Shown: piece by piece, positions 55,160 to 63,861 of the stretch | Numbering within the stretch: the stretch's first letter is position 1 | Layout of the letters: each line of letters opens with the position of its first letter | Assembly (NCBI RefSeq): GCF_018449675.1 | Contig: NZ_JAAVUZ010000003.1 | Span: forward strand, 62,001 to 126,000 | Source: Glaciihabitans sp. dw_435 | Lineage (GTDB): Bacteria > Actinomycetota > Actinomycetes > Actinomycetales > Microbacteriaceae | Direction: 5' to 3' | Length of the DNA stretch: 64,000 nt | Position numbers and translations under genes: made by a program | Notes under the pieces: model-generated | Seen by the model: only the letters and a program-made list of their open reading frames with translations | What the model was told of the DNA's origin: nothing | Databases searched by the model: none

Positions 55160-56425
55160 ATGGACCAGGGCAATACAGCCTTCCTCCTTCTCGCCGCGGC
55201 TCTCGTCCTGCTGATGACTCCCGGCCTTGCGTTCTTCTACGGAGGACTCGTCAAGGCCAAGAGCGTTATCAGCATGATGATGATGAGCTTTGGCGCATTG
55301 GGACTCATTGGCGTTCTGTGGGTTCTGTACGGATACGCCATCGCGTTCCCGGCGGCCACCGGAACCATCGCCCCGTGGACGATCGACTGGAACGAGCTCG
55401 GCCTGAACAGCCTGGTCGCCGTTCCGGAGGACGCGTCCTACCCGCCGCTCGCCTTCGCAGCCTTCCAGGCCACGTTCGCGATCATCACCGTCGCTCTCGT
55501 GTCCGGTGCTATCGCCGACCGCGCGAAGTTCGGTGCGTGGATGGTCTTCGCCGGCATCTGGGCGACCGTCGTGTACTTCCCCGTCGCGAGCTGGGTCTTC
55601 AACTTCGGCCTCGCTGATGACGGATCCTTCGCCTACGGCGGATGGCTCACCCACGGCCTGCAGGACGTCTTTGGCGTCGGCACGATCGACTTCGCCGGTG
55701 GAACCGCCGTTCACATCAACGCCGGTGCGGCCGGTCTCGCCCTGGCTCTCGTCCTCGGAAAGCGCGTCGGATTCGCCAAGGGCCTCACGGTTCCTCACAA
55801 CCCGCCGTTCGTTCTGCTCGGCGCCGGTCTCCTCTGGTTCGGCTGGTTCGGCTTCAACGCTGGTTCCGAGCTCGCCGCCGACGGCACCGCCTCCCTCGCC
55901 TTCATCAACACGATCGCCGCTCCGGCAGCAGCACTGCTCGCCTGGCTCATCGTTGAGAAGATCAAGGACGGCAAGCCGACCTCGGTCGGCGCCGCGTCAG
56001 GTGCAGTTGCCGGCCTCGTTGCCATCACCCCCGCCTGTGGCTCGCTGACCCCCGGCTACGCCATCGTCCTCGGCCTCCTCGCCGGAGCCGTCTGTGCCGT
56101 TGCCATCGACCTCAAGTTCAAGCTTGGCTTCGATGACTCGCTCGATGTCGTTGGTATCCACCTCATCGGTGGTGTCATCGGAACCCTGTTCCTCGGCTTC
56201 TTCGCGAACAACACCGGCCTCGTCTACAGCGGTGAGTTCACGCAGCTCCTGGTGCAGGCCATCGCAGCGTTGTCCGTCATGGTCTACTCCTTCGTTCTCG
56301 CGTACATCATCGCCTTCGTCATCCAGAAGACGATGGGCTTCCGCATCAAGAACGAGGACGAGGTCGCCGGTGTCGACTCCGCGGTTCACGGCGAAGAGGG
56401 CTACGTCCTCGTCGACGCCCGCTAG
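55160..56425 (+). CDS. amtB: Ammonium transporter
   Basis: Amt/MEP/Rh channel for ammonium uptake, 421 residues and 11-12 helices. The key residues are present: the Phe gate in FQATFAIIT, the pore histidines His185 (GGTAVHINAG) and His334 (VGIHLIGG), Asp in TIDFAGG and the outer site around FNAGSEL. The cytoplasmic tail (MGFRIKNEDEVAGVDSAVHG) has the PII-responsive pattern. AGAGG precedes ATG 55160. No glnK or glnD follows, unlike the usual amtB-glnK-glnD order in actinobacteria; instead a diverged Amt paralogue comes next after a terminator. Confidence 0.96.
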   Translation: MDQGNTAFLLLAAALVLLMTPGLAFFYGGLVKAKSVISMMMMSFGALGLIGVLWVLYGYAIAFPAATGTIAPWTIDWNELGLNSLVAVPEDASYPPLAFAAFQATFAIITVALVSGAIADRAKFGAWMVFAGIWATVVYFPVASWVFNFGLADDGSFAYGGWLTHGLQDVFGVGTIDFAGGTAVHINAGAAGLALALVLGKRVGFAKGLTVPHNPPFVLLGAGLLWFGWFGFNAGSELAADGTASLAFINTIAAPAAALLAWLIVEKIKDGKPTSVGAASGAVAGLVAITPACGSLTPGYAIVLGLLAGAVCAVAIDLKFKLGFDDSLDVVGIHLIGGVIGTLFLGFFANNTGLVYSGEFTQLLVQAIAALSVMVYSFVLAYIIAFVIQKTMGFRIKNEDEVAGVDSAVHGEEGYVLVDAR

Positions 56426-56476
56426 TTCGGGAAACGTGAACTAAGCACGACATAGTACAAACACAGCAGCTCTGCG

Positions 56477-56513
56477 GATAAGGGGCGTCGTCCATCGGAC
56501 GGCGCCCCTTATT
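56477..56513 (+). terminator. Terminator after amtB
   Basis: ATAAGGGGCG...CGTCC pairs with GGACG...CGCCCCTTAT around ATC, a stem of about 16 bp with one mismatch, followed by TCTG. It lies about 50 bp after the amtB stop. Confidence 0.75.
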
Positions 56514-56535
56514 CTGTGATCGAATGAATTAGTAA

Positions 56536-56547
56536 CGACACGTGTCG
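56536..56547. promoter_or_regulatory. Second copy of the 12-bp palindrome CGACACGTGTCG
   Basis: Identical to 3860-3871, and here only 29 bp before the ATG of the Amt paralogue, where binding could block transcription or its start. Confidence 0.4.
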
Positions 56548-56576
56548 CATACCGACTGGGGGATGACTCTTTCGTC

Positions 56577-57629
56577 ATGATGGCTGTGCTGTCGTCTCTC
56601 GCGATCGTGGTGATCATCCCCGCCCTCGCACTTCTGTACCGCGAATACATCGGCCGTCCGGGCTCCCGCGCCTCGGTCGAACTCACCGTCTCCGTCGCGG
56701 CAGTCTCCGCCGGCGTGTGGCTGCTCGCCACGGGCTTCATTCCCGGGGTGGGCCTCACGGCCCTCTGGCTCCCGACTGCGGCGCTGGCAGCGTTGGCCGG
56801 TGTGCTCTGCACCCTCCCCGTGCGCGACCGCACCGGGAGCGTTCGCGCCGCCGTTGGCTGGTGCCTGGCCTGGACGATTCTCGTGTTCGTGCCCGTGGCC
56901 CTCGTGGTGTTGTACCCGGCCGTCGTGGGCGTGGCTCCGGGTGACCGCGCCCTGGACCTCGGCGGCGCCATTCCCGTGCACATCGCCGTGGGCAGCTCGG
57001 CCACGGCGTGGATCATCATGGCCCGCAAGGGGGACAGGCCCGAGCAACGTCGCGTGCGCCCCGTGACGTGGGCAATGGTGGTCCTCGGTCTTCTGCTGTG
57101 GGCAGGCTGGACCTGCGGGCTGGTCGGGCTCGAGCTCGCGTTTGACGAGGTCACGGGCAAGATCGTGCTGAACAGTGTGCTTGCGCCCGTGGCATCCACT
57201 GTCGCCTGGCTTGTCATCCAGCGGATTCGCACCCACACCACGTCCCTGCAGGGAGCGGTGAGCGGGCTCGTCTGTGGGCTGGTGGCCGTGACTCCGACGG
57301 CGGGGTTCCTGGAGCCAACGTGGGCGATAGTCACGGGCGTGGCAGCGGGGGCGTTCGGATGCCTCCTGACGGTGGCGCGTCTTCGTTCGCCGCTGCGTCG
57401 CTCGTGGTTCCTGTTCAGCACGCATTTTCTTCCCGCCGCGATCGGTCTCGTGCTGGCGGGCTTCTTCGCAACGGGACCCGGGTTCATCTTCACCGGGCAG
57501 GTGGGGGTGCTGTCCGCGCAGGTTGCCACCGTCGTCGTGGTGAGCGGATGGTCGATTCTCGTCTCGGCGGTGCTGTCGCAGTTCGTGCTGGTGTTCCTTC
57601 GCCGGCGCCATCGTCTCCACCGCCCGTAA
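56577..57629 (+). CDS. Diverged paralogue of the ammonium transporter (Amt-like membrane protein)
   Basis: A 350-residue polytopic membrane protein that aligns from end to end with the AmtB encoded just upstream, though at low identity. The segments LDLGGAIPVHIAVGSSATAW, LQGAVSGLVCGLVAVTP and STHFLPAAIGLVLAGFFA match Amt helices. Both pore histidines are kept (H135, H283) and so is the Asp before the first. The double Phe gate (FQATF) is replaced by LPTAA, FNAGSEL by GLVGLEL, and the PII-type tail is gone. GGGGG lies at 56558-56562. A five-codon frame (56563-56580) precedes and overlaps the ATG at 56577. Transport or sensing of another small molecule is possible; function unknown. Confidence 0.75.
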   Translation: MMAVLSSLAIVVIIPALALLYREYIGRPGSRASVELTVSVAAVSAGVWLLATGFIPGVGLTALWLPTAALAALAGVLCTLPVRDRTGSVRAAVGWCLAWTILVFVPVALVVLYPAVVGVAPGDRALDLGGAIPVHIAVGSSATAWIIMARKGDRPEQRRVRPVTWAMVVLGLLLWAGWTCGLVGLELAFDEVTGKIVLNSVLAPVASTVAWLVIQRIRTHTTSLQGAVSGLVCGLVAVTPTAGFLEPTWAIVTGVAAGAFGCLLTVARLRSPLRRSWFLFSTHFLPAAIGLVLAGFFATGPGFIFTGQVGVLSAQVATVVVVSGWSILVSAVLSQFVLVFLRRRHRLHRP

Positions 57630-57755
57630 GGCTCTGCCCTCTCACACCTCGGCGCCGGAATCCACCCGTGTGCCGCAGGGCGCTGCCGACATAGGCTGGA
57701 AAGAAATCGGGCCTTCCGTAAGGCCGGGGGGCCCACGTGATCGAGGAGGATCAAC

Positions 57756-58976
57756 GTGTCAGGAAACAGAGCAGTTGCCTACAAAGGCCCAGGAGTCGTC
57801 GAGGTCATTGACATCGACTATCCGACCTTCGAATTGAAAGACGGTCCGGGCGTCAACCCGGCCAACGTGGGTCGCAAGGTGCCCCACGGAGCCATTCTCC
57901 GCACCGTTGCCACCAATATCTGCGGCTCTGACCAACACATGGTGCGGGGCAGGACGACTGCCCCCTCCGACCTTGTGCTCGGGCACGAGATCACCGGCGA
58001 AGTCGTCGAGGTGGGTCCCGGAGTCGAGTTCATCAAGGTCGGTGACATCGTCTCGGTCCCGTTCAATATCTCGTGCGGTCGCTGTCGTAACTGCAAGGAG
58101 CGCAAGACCGGCGTGTGCCTCAACGTCAACCCGGACCGCCCGGGTAGCGCTTACGGGTATGTCGACATGGGTGGCTGGGTTGGTGGCCAGGCCGAGTACG
58201 TGCTCGTTCCCTACGCCGACTGGAACCTGCTGAAGTTCCCGGATCGCGATCAGGCGCTTGAGAAGATTCTCGACCTGGCGATGCTGTCGGACATCTTCCC
58301 GACCGGCTTCCACGGTGCCGTCACGGCGGGTGTCGGCGTCGGCTCAACTGTCTATGTCGCCGGTGCCGGGCCCGTCGGCCTTGCCGCCGCGACCGGCGCG
58401 ATGCTCCTCGGCGCCGCTGCCGTGATCGTCGGTGACATGAACGCCGACCGTCTGGCCCAGGCACGCAGCTTTGGCGCGGAGACGATCGACCTCAGCAAGG
58501 GAGACCCGGCCGAGCAGATCGAACAAATCCTCGGAGTGCCGGAGGTTGACTGTGCTGTCGATGCGGTGGGATTCGAGGCAAAGGGCCACGGCTCGGACTC
58601 CGGCCACGAGGCCCCCGCGACGGTGCTCAACTCGCTGATGGACATCACGGCAGCCGGGGGAGCCCTCGGCATCCCGGGACTGTATGTCACCGGTGACCCG
58701 GGTGGAATCGACGCCGCGGCGCAGAAGGGCTCGCTGAGCCTCAGTCTCGGCACCGGATGGGCGAAGTCGCTGTCCTTCACGACCGGTCAGTGCCCCGTGA
58801 TGAAGTACAACCGTGGGCTGATGATGGCGATCCTTCACGACAAGGTGCACATCGCCAACAACGTCAACGCGAAGGCGATCTCGCTCGAGGACGCCCCGCG
58901 CGGGTACGCCGAGTTCGATGCGGGAGCAGCGACCAAGTACGTGCTGAACCCCAACGGATACCTCGACGGCAAGTAG
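57756..58976 (+). CDS. fdhA: Glutathione-independent formaldehyde dehydrogenase (zinc-dependent alcohol dehydrogenase family)
   Basis: NAD-linked, zinc-dependent oxidation of formaldehyde to formate. The 406 residues show the long insert of the FdhA subgroup, catalytic zinc ligands in NICGSDQHMVRG and LGHEITGEVVEVG, the structural zinc CGRCRNCKERKTGVC and the NAD motif AGAGPVGLAAA. GTG 57756 has GAGGAGG 6 bases upstream. A TAGGCT -10-like box (57692) and a 6-bp hairpin (57710-57725) lie upstream. It ends at a classic terminator. Related enzymes also act as dismutases or on other aldehydes. Confidence 0.93.
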   Translation: MSGNRAVAYKGPGVVEVIDIDYPTFELKDGPGVNPANVGRKVPHGAILRTVATNICGSDQHMVRGRTTAPSDLVLGHEITGEVVEVGPGVEFIKVGDIVSVPFNISCGRCRNCKERKTGVCLNVNPDRPGSAYGYVDMGGWVGGQAEYVLVPYADWNLLKFPDRDQALEKILDLAMLSDIFPTGFHGAVTAGVGVGSTVYVAGAGPVGLAAATGAMLLGAAAVIVGDMNADRLAQARSFGAETIDLSKGDPAEQIEQILGVPEVDCAVDAVGFEAKGHGSDSGHEAPATVLNSLMDITAAGGALGIPGLYVTGDPGGIDAAAQKGSLSLSLGTGWAKSLSFTTGQCPVMKYNRGLMMAILHDKVHIANNVNAKAISLEDAPRGYAEFDAGAATKYVLNPNGYLDGK

Positions 58977-58993
58977 CACAGGCCGCGAACGAC

Positions 58994-59025
58994 AAAAGCC
59001 CCCGGGATGATCCCGGGGGCTTTTT
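58994..59025. terminator. Intrinsic bidirectional terminator after fdhA
   Basis: AAAAGCCCCCGGGA (58994-59007) pairs perfectly with 59011-59024 around a 3-base loop, followed by T-runs on both strands. It serves fdhA on the plus strand and the tRNA-Val gene on the minus strand. Confidence 0.92.
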
Positions 59026-59029
59026 CGTG

Positions 59030-59102
59030 TGGGCGATACCGGACTTGAACCGATGACCTCTTCGGTGTGAACGAAGCGCGCTACCAACTGCGCCAATCGC
59101 CC
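59030..59102 (-). tRNA. tRNA-Val (anticodon CAC)
   Basis: The minus strand folds as a cloverleaf: acceptor GGGCGAT/ATCGCCC with discriminator A, anticodon stem CTTCG/CGAAG with loop TTCACAC, and T-arm CGG-TTCAAGT-CCG. CCA is not encoded. It lies next to the fdhA terminator and opposite in strand to the other three tRNA genes. Confidence 0.93.
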
Positions 59103-59239
59103 CAACAAGACAATCCTGCCATACGTTTGCGTGCATACGGTGCCGTCGAACACGCCCGGGTTGCATGGTTTTGCGCGTCGAATTGGTTATGTGGGCACAC
59201 GTGGGCTACAGTTTCCAAGCACGCAGAAATGCTTGCAGT

Positions 59240-59311
59240 GCGGATGTGGCGCAGTGGTAGCGCATCACCTTGCCAAGGTGAGGGTCGCGAGTTCGAATCT
59301 CGTCATCCGCT
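59240..59311 (+). tRNA. tRNA-Gly (anticodon GCC)
   Basis: Acceptor GCGGATG/CATCCGC with discriminator T, anticodon stem CACC/GGTG with loop TTGCCAA, and T-loop GTTCGAATC. CCA is not encoded. First of three plus-strand tRNA genes. Confidence 0.94.
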
Positions 59312-59360
59312 CGAAGGAAAGTTATACGAAGCAAGATTCACCACAGTGGGCAACCACCAT

Positions 59361-59431
59361 GGTGGCGTGGCCGAGAGGCGAGGCAGCGGCCTGCAAAGCC
59401 GTCCACACGGGTTCAAATCCCGTCGCCACCT
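59361..59431 (+). tRNA. tRNA-Cys (anticodon GCA)
   Basis: Acceptor GGTGGCG/CGCCACC with discriminator T, anticodon loop CTGCAAA between CGGC and GCCG, and T-loop GTTCAAATC. It follows the Gly gene by 49 bp. Confidence 0.94.
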
Positions 59432-59454
59432 CGGAATAATAAGAAAAAATGCTT

Positions 59455-59526
59455 GAGCGATTGGCGCAGCGGTAGCGCGCTTCCCTGACACGGAAGAGGT
59501 CGCTGGTTCGATCCCAGTATCGCTCA
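59455..59526 (+). tRNA. tRNA-Val (anticodon GAC)
   Basis: Acceptor GAGCGAT/ATCGCTC with discriminator A, anticodon stem CTTCC/GGAAG with loop CTGACAC, and T-loop GTTCGATCC. A second Val isoacceptor, close in sequence to the minus-strand Val(CAC) gene 350 bp away, which suggests local duplication. Confidence 0.94.
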
Positions 59527-59532
59527 CACGAG

Positions 59533-59562
59533 AAAAGGCCCCGGAGAAATCCGGGGCCTTTT
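59533..59562 (+). terminator. Intrinsic terminator after the tRNA cluster
   Basis: AAAAGGCCCCGGA and TCCGGGGCCTTTT form a perfect 13-bp stem around GAAA, with a T-run after it (TTTTTGTTT). Confidence 0.92.
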
Positions 59563-59645
59563 TGTTTGCCCCGCGCCGGGGACACCCAACCGGACGTGTT
59601 CAGCGCTCATTCAGGCAGGGCACAACGCCGCCGCCGCCGCGGCAC

Positions 59646-59651
59646 TAAAGT
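59646..59651 (+). promoter_or_regulatory. -10 element TAAAGT of a probable leaderless promoter
   Basis: TAAAGT ends 7 bases before the ATG of thrS at 59659. The GGGGGA between them is too close to the ATG to act as a ribosome site. Confidence 0.5.
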
Positions 59652-59658
59652 TGGGGGA

Positions 59659-61662
59659 ATGAGTGCCCCGAAAACCGGATTCGACCTGTTCACAGAACGA
59701 AGCATCGTCGCCATGCGCGTCAATGGAGAGCTGAAGGATCTGGCGGCCACCGTCGCTGATACCGACACGGTCGAGGGCGTCGACATCACGTCGCCCGACG
59801 GCCTCAACATTCTTCGTCACTCGGCCGCCCACGTGATGGCGCAGGCGGTGCAGTCGATCAACCCCGACGCGAAGCTCGGAATTGGTCCGCCCATCACCGA
59901 CGGCTTCTACTATGACTTCGACGTCGAGACTCCCTTCACCCCTGAAGACCTCAAGGCCATCGACAAGGCCATGGAGCGCATCATCAAGCAGGGTCAGCGT
60001 TTCACCCGCCGCGTCGTCGGCGACGACGAGGCGCGCGCCGAACTCGCTGGCGAGCCCTACAAGCTCGAGCTCATCGGCCTCAAGGGTGGAGAAAGCGACA
60101 CGACACCCGGCGTCGGCTCCAGCCACGAGGAAAACCTCGAGCTGGGTTCCGACAACGAGTCGGTCGAGGTCGGCGGTGCCGAGCTGACGATCTACGACAA
60201 CGTTGATCCCAAGACGGGCGAGGTCATCTGGAAGGACCTCTGCCGTGGACCCCACCTGCCCAGCACCCGCATGATCGGCAACGGCTTCGCTCTGACGCGT
60301 TCGGCAGCCGCCTACTGGCGTGGCTCGGAGAAGAACAAGCAGCTTCAGCGCATCTACGGCACCGCCTGGCCCACCAAGGACGAGCTGCGTGCCCACCAGA
60401 CCCGTCTGGAGGAGGCCGCCAAGCGCGATCACCGCAAGCTCGGCAACGACCTCGACCTCTTCTCGTTCCCGGATGAGATCGGTTCCGGCCTCGCCGTGTT
60501 CCACCCCAAGGGCGGAATCGTGCGCGCGGAGATCGAGCGGTACATGCAGGAGCGTCTCCTCAAGAACGGGTACGAGCTCGTCTACTCGCCGCACATCACC
60601 AAGGGCACGCTGTTCGAGACCAGCGGTCACCTCCAGTGGTACAAGGACGGCATGTTCCCCGCGATGCACCTCGATGAGGAAGTCGACGACGAGGGCCACA
60701 TCACGCGCCAGGGCCAGGACTACTACCTGAAGCCCATGAACTGCCCGTTCCACAACCTCATCTTCAAGGCGCGCGGCCGCAGCTACCGTGAGCTTCCGCT
60801 GCGCCTCGCGGAGTTCGGAACCGTCTACCGCTACGAGAAGAGCGGTCAGCTCTCCGGACTCACCCGCGTGCGCGGTCTGACCCAGGACGACGCCCACGTG
60901 TATGTCACGCCGGAGCAGGTCAAGGCCGAGGTGGCGAGCCAGCTCGAGTTCGTTCTCGAGACCCTTCGCGGATACGGTCTGACCGACTTCTACCTCGAGT
61001 TGTCCACCAAGGACCCCGAGAAGTACGTCGGTGACGATCAGACGTGGGCGGATGCCACGGAGACGCTGCGTCAGGTCGCAGAAGAATCCGGACTCGAGCT
61101 TGTCGCAGACCCGGGCGGAGCTGCCTTCTATGGTCCGAAGATCTCCGTGCAGGCGCGCGATGCGATCGGACGCACCTGGCAGCTCTCGACGGTGCAGCTC
61201 GACTTCAATCAGCCCGAGCGTTTCGAGCTGGAGTACACGGCCCAGGACGGCACGCGCCAGCAGCCCGTCATGATTCACCGTGCGCTGCTCGGCTCGATCG
61301 AGCGGTTCTTCGCGATCCTGCTTGAGCACTACGCGGGAGCGTTCCCGGTATGGCTCGCGCCCGTACAGGTCATGGGTATCCCCGTCGCCGAGGAATACGC
61401 CGACTACCTGGGCGAGATCGTTGGCCGCCTCAAGACGCAGGGCGTCCGCGCCGAGATCGACCTGTCCAGCGACCGCATGCCGAAGAAGATCCGCAACGCC
61501 ACGCTGCAGAAGATCCCCTTCCAACTCATCGCGGGTGAAGAGGACCGCGCCGCGGGAGCGGTGTCCTTCCGTTTCCGTGACGGGCACCAGGAGAACGGCA
61601 TCCCCGTGGATGTCGCGATCGAACGCATTCTGGAAGCGATCGCCACGAAGGCCCAGGTCTAG
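59659..61662 (+). CDS. thrS: Threonyl-tRNA synthetase
   Basis: Charges tRNA-Thr. The 667 residues include an N-terminal editing domain with [16 protein letters not shown], the class II core with [12 protein letters not shown] (zinc Cys), motif 2 ([20 protein letters not shown]), and a C-terminal anticodon domain ([16 protein letters not shown]). The N-terminal TGS-like part is short. ATG 59659 lies 7 bases after a -10 box and gives [11 protein letters not shown]. It begins the thrS-HIT-pdxS-pdxT-yebC cluster. Confidence 0.96.
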   Translation: MSAPKTGFDLFTERSIVAMRVNGELKDLAATVADTDTVEGVDITSPDGLNILRHSAAHVMAQAVQSINPDAKLGIGPPITDGFYYDFDVETPFTPEDLKAIDKAMERIIKQGQRFTRRVVGDDEARAELAGEPYKLELIGLKGGESDTTPGVGSSHEENLELGSDNESVEVGGAELTIYDNVDPKTGEVIWKDLCRGPHLPSTRMIGNGFALTRSAAAYWRGSEKNKQLQRIYGTAWPTKDELRAHQTRLEEAAKRDHRKLGNDLDLFSFPDEIGSGLAVFHPKGGIVRAEIERYMQERLLKNGYELVYSPHITKGTLFETSGHLQWYKDGMFPAMHLDEEVDDEGHITRQGQDYYLKPMNCPFHNLIFKARGRSYRELPLRLAEFGTVYRYEKSGQLSGLTRVRGLTQDDAHVYVTPEQVKAEVASQLEFVLETLRGYGLTDFYLELSTKDPEKYVGDDQTWADATETLRQVAEESGLELVADPGGAAFYGPKISVQARDAIGRTWQLSTVQLDFNQPERFELEYTAQDGTRQQPVMIHRALLGSIERFFAILLEHYAGAFPVWLAPVQVMGIPVAEEYADYLGEIVGRLKTQGVRAEIDLSSDRMPKKIRNATLQKIPFQLIAGEEDRAAGAVSFRFRDGHQENGIPVDVAIERILEAIATKAQV

Positions 61663-61664
61663 TC

Positions 61665-62228
61665 GTGGAAGAGAAGCGCGATATCGACGGCAAGGTCTAC
61701 GAGGTCGAATCCTCGTCGGACTTTGCCGCGGTGCCCGATGCCTTCCAGCGCCTGTGGACGCCGCACCGGTACGTCTACATCGAGAACGGACAGCCGCCGG
61801 GGGAGGACGTCTGCCCGTTCTGCATCGCGCCCACGCTGGACGATGAGACCGCGCTGATCGTGGCCCGCGGAACACACGCCTACGTGTTGCTGAACCTGTT
61901 CCCGTACAACAGCGGCCACCTGCTTGTCTGCCCGTACCGCCACGTGTCGACCTACGACCTCGCAACGCCGGAGGAGGTCGCCGAGATCGCCAGCCTCACC
62001 CAGGAAGCAATGCGCGTGCTCACCGCAACGTCGGGAGCGCACGGGTTCAACATCGGGATGAACCAGGGCCGGATTGCCGGTGCGGGTATCGCGGAACACC
62101 TGCACCAGCACGTCGTGCCGCGCTGGGCCCAGGACTCGAACTTCTTCCCGATCATCGCCGGCACCAAGGCGATTCCCCGCCTGCTCGGCGAGGTTCGGGC
62201 CGAGGTCGCCGCGGCCTGGTCGAAATAG
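61665..62228 (+). CDS. HIT domain nucleotide hydrolase/phosphorylase (AP4A phosphorylase-like)
   Basis: A 187-residue histidine-triad protein acting on nucleotide phosphates; relatives cleave diadenosine tetraphosphate. The catalytic triad is in [12 protein letters not shown], and [12 protein letters not shown] near residue 46 plus a later conserved His can form a zinc site. GTG 61665 follows the thrS stop by 2 bp, so it is co-transcribed with thrS. In mycobacteria, phosphatidylinositol mannoside genes separate this gene from pdxS; here pdxS follows directly after 61 bp. Confidence 0.9.
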   Translation: MEEKRDIDGKVYEVESSSDFAAVPDAFQRLWTPHRYVYIENGQPPGEDVCPFCIAPTLDDETALIVARGTHAYVLLNLFPYNSGHLLVCPYRHVSTYDLATPEEVAEIASLTQEAMRVLTATSGAHGFNIGMNQGRIAGAGIAEHLHQHVVPRWAQDSNFFPIIAGTKAIPRLLGEVRAEVAAAWSK

Positions 62229-62289
62229 CGACAGCGCGGGTCATCCGCCCGCACCCCAGAAATTTTCCAAACAAGTAGAATTTAGGACC

Positions 62290-63192
62290 ATGAGCGACAC
62301 CACTACGTCAGAACAGTTGGGCACGAGCCGCGTCAAGCGTGGACTCGCCGAGATGCTCAAGGGCGGTGTCATCATGGACGTCGTCAACGCCGAGCAGGCG
62401 AAGATCGCCGAGGACGCCGGCGCCGTAGCCGTCATGGCGCTCGAGCGCGTTCCCGCGGACATCCGCTCGCAGGGTGGCGTCGCACGCATGAGCGACCCCG
62501 ACCTGATCGACGGCATCATCGCCGCGGTGTCCATTCCCGTCATGGCCAAGGCCCGCATCGGTCATTTCGTCGAGGCGCAGGTGCTGCAGGCACTCGGTGT
62601 CGACTACATCGACGAGTCCGAGGTTCTGAGCCCGGCCGACTACATCAACCACATCGACAAGTGGAAGTTCACGGTTCCCTTCGTCTGTGGTGCCACCAAC
62701 CTGGGCGAGGCGCTGCGCCGCGTTACCGAGGGTGCAGCGATGATCCGCTCCAAGGGCGAGGCCGGAACCGGCGACGTGTCCGAGGCCACCAAGCACATCC
62801 GCACCATCAAGGGCGAGATCGCTGCCCTCTCCGCCAAGACGGCCGATGAGCTGTACGTCGCCGCCAAGGAACTGCAGGCACCGTACGACCTCGTCGTCGA
62901 GGTCGCCCGCACCGGCAAGCTGCCCGTCGTACTCTTCACCGCCGGCGGAGTCGCAACCCCCGCCGATGCAGCACTAATGATGCAGCTGGGTGCCGATGGT
63001 GTCTTCGTCGGTTCCGGAATCTTCAAGTCGGGCAACCCCGCGCAGCGTGCGGCAGCCATCGTCAAGGCGACCACCTTCTTCGACGACCCGTCGGTCATCG
63101 CCGATGCGTCACGCGGACTCGGCGAGGCAATGGTCGGCATCAACGTGTCCGACCTCGCGGCTCCCCACCGCCTCTCCGAGCGTGGCTGGTAG
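62290..63192 (+). CDS. pdxS: Pyridoxal 5'-phosphate synthase lyase subunit PdxS
   Basis: Builds PLP from ribose 5-phosphate, glyceraldehyde 3-phosphate and ammonia supplied by PdxT; forms a 12-subunit ring. The 300 residues are almost entirely conserved ([75 protein letters not shown]). ATG 62290 gives the family length. Its stop overlaps the pdxT start by 11 bp. Confidence 0.97.
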   Translation: MSDTTTSEQLGTSRVKRGLAEMLKGGVIMDVVNAEQAKIAEDAGAVAVMALERVPADIRSQGGVARMSDPDLIDGIIAAVSIPVMAKARIGHFVEAQVLQALGVDYIDESEVLSPADYINHIDKWKFTVPFVCGATNLGEALRRVTEGAAMIRSKGEAGTGDVSEATKHIRTIKGEIAALSAKTADELYVAAKELQAPYDLVVEVARTGKLPVVLFTAGGVATPADAALMMQLGADGVFVGSGIFKSGNPAQRAAAIVKATTFFDDPSVIADASRGLGEAMVGINVSDLAAPHRLSERGW

Positions 63193-63790
63193 TCACTCGG
63201 CACAGCACGCGCCCGTCGGCGTCCTCGCTCTCCAGGGCGATTTCCGCGAGCACATTGCTGTGCTGAGCGCCCTGGGAGCGGACGCCATCCCCGTTCGCCG
63301 CCCCGAAGAACTGGAGCGCGTGGCAGGCTTGGTCATTCCCGGCGGTGAGTCGACGGTCATGGACAAGCTCAGCCGCCTGTTCGGCCTGGCGGAGCCGCTG
63401 AAGGCTGCGGTCGCGTCGGGACTTCCCGTGTACGGCACCTGCGCGGGGCTCATCATGCTCGCCGACCGCGTGCGGGATGCGATCGATGGCCAGCAGACGC
63501 TGGGGGGACTGGATGTCACGGTCCGCCGCAACGCGTTCGGGTCGCAGCTCGACTCCTTCGAGACCGACCTCGACATCCCCGAGCTCGGAGACCCGCCGAT
63601 GCACGCGGTCTTCATCCGCGCACCGGTGGTCGAGGACATCGGCGAGTCCGTGACGGCGCTTGCCACCCTGGACGACGGCAGGATCGTCGCGGTCGAGCAG
63701 GGAAACCTTCTCGGCACCTCCTTCCATCCCGAGGTGACTCGCGACTACCGTTTCCACGAGTACTTCCTCGAGAAGATCCGTTCGCGCTGA
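63182..63790 (+). CDS. pdxT: Pyridoxal 5'-phosphate synthase glutaminase subunit PdxT
   Basis: Class I glutaminase that feeds ammonia to PdxS. The 202 residues show [25 protein letters not shown], the nucleophile in [11 protein letters not shown] and the His/Glu pair in [10 protein letters not shown]; all catalytic residues are present. GTG 63182 lies inside the end of pdxS (11-bp overlap), so the two are translationally coupled. Confidence 0.95.
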   Translation: MAGSHSAQHAPVGVLALQGDFREHIAVLSALGADAIPVRRPEELERVAGLVIPGGESTVMDKLSRLFGLAEPLKAAVASGLPVYGTCAGLIMLADRVRDAIDGQQTLGGLDVTVRRNAFGSQLDSFETDLDIPELGDPPMHAVFIRAPVVEDIGESVTALATLDDGRIVAVEQGNLLGTSFHPEVTRDYRFHEYFLEKIRSR

Positions 63791-63819
63791 CCGCGGCACG
63801 GATTTTCCCCCACCCGCGT

Positions 63820-63837
63820 GCGGGGCTGGAGCCCCGC
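63820..63837 (+). terminator. Hairpin between pdxT and yebC
   Basis: GCGGGGC and GCCCCGC form a 7-bp stem around TGGA. It lacks a T-run and lies just before the yebC promoter. Confidence 0.5.
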
Positions 63838-63848
63838 GCACCTCTCGC

Positions 63849-63854
63849 TAGAAT
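63849..63854 (+). promoter_or_regulatory. -10 element TAGAAT of a probable leaderless promoter
   Basis: TAGAAT, five of six matches to TATAAT, ends 7 bases before the yebC ATG at 63862. Confidence 0.6.
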
Positions 63855-63861
63855 GTGAGTC

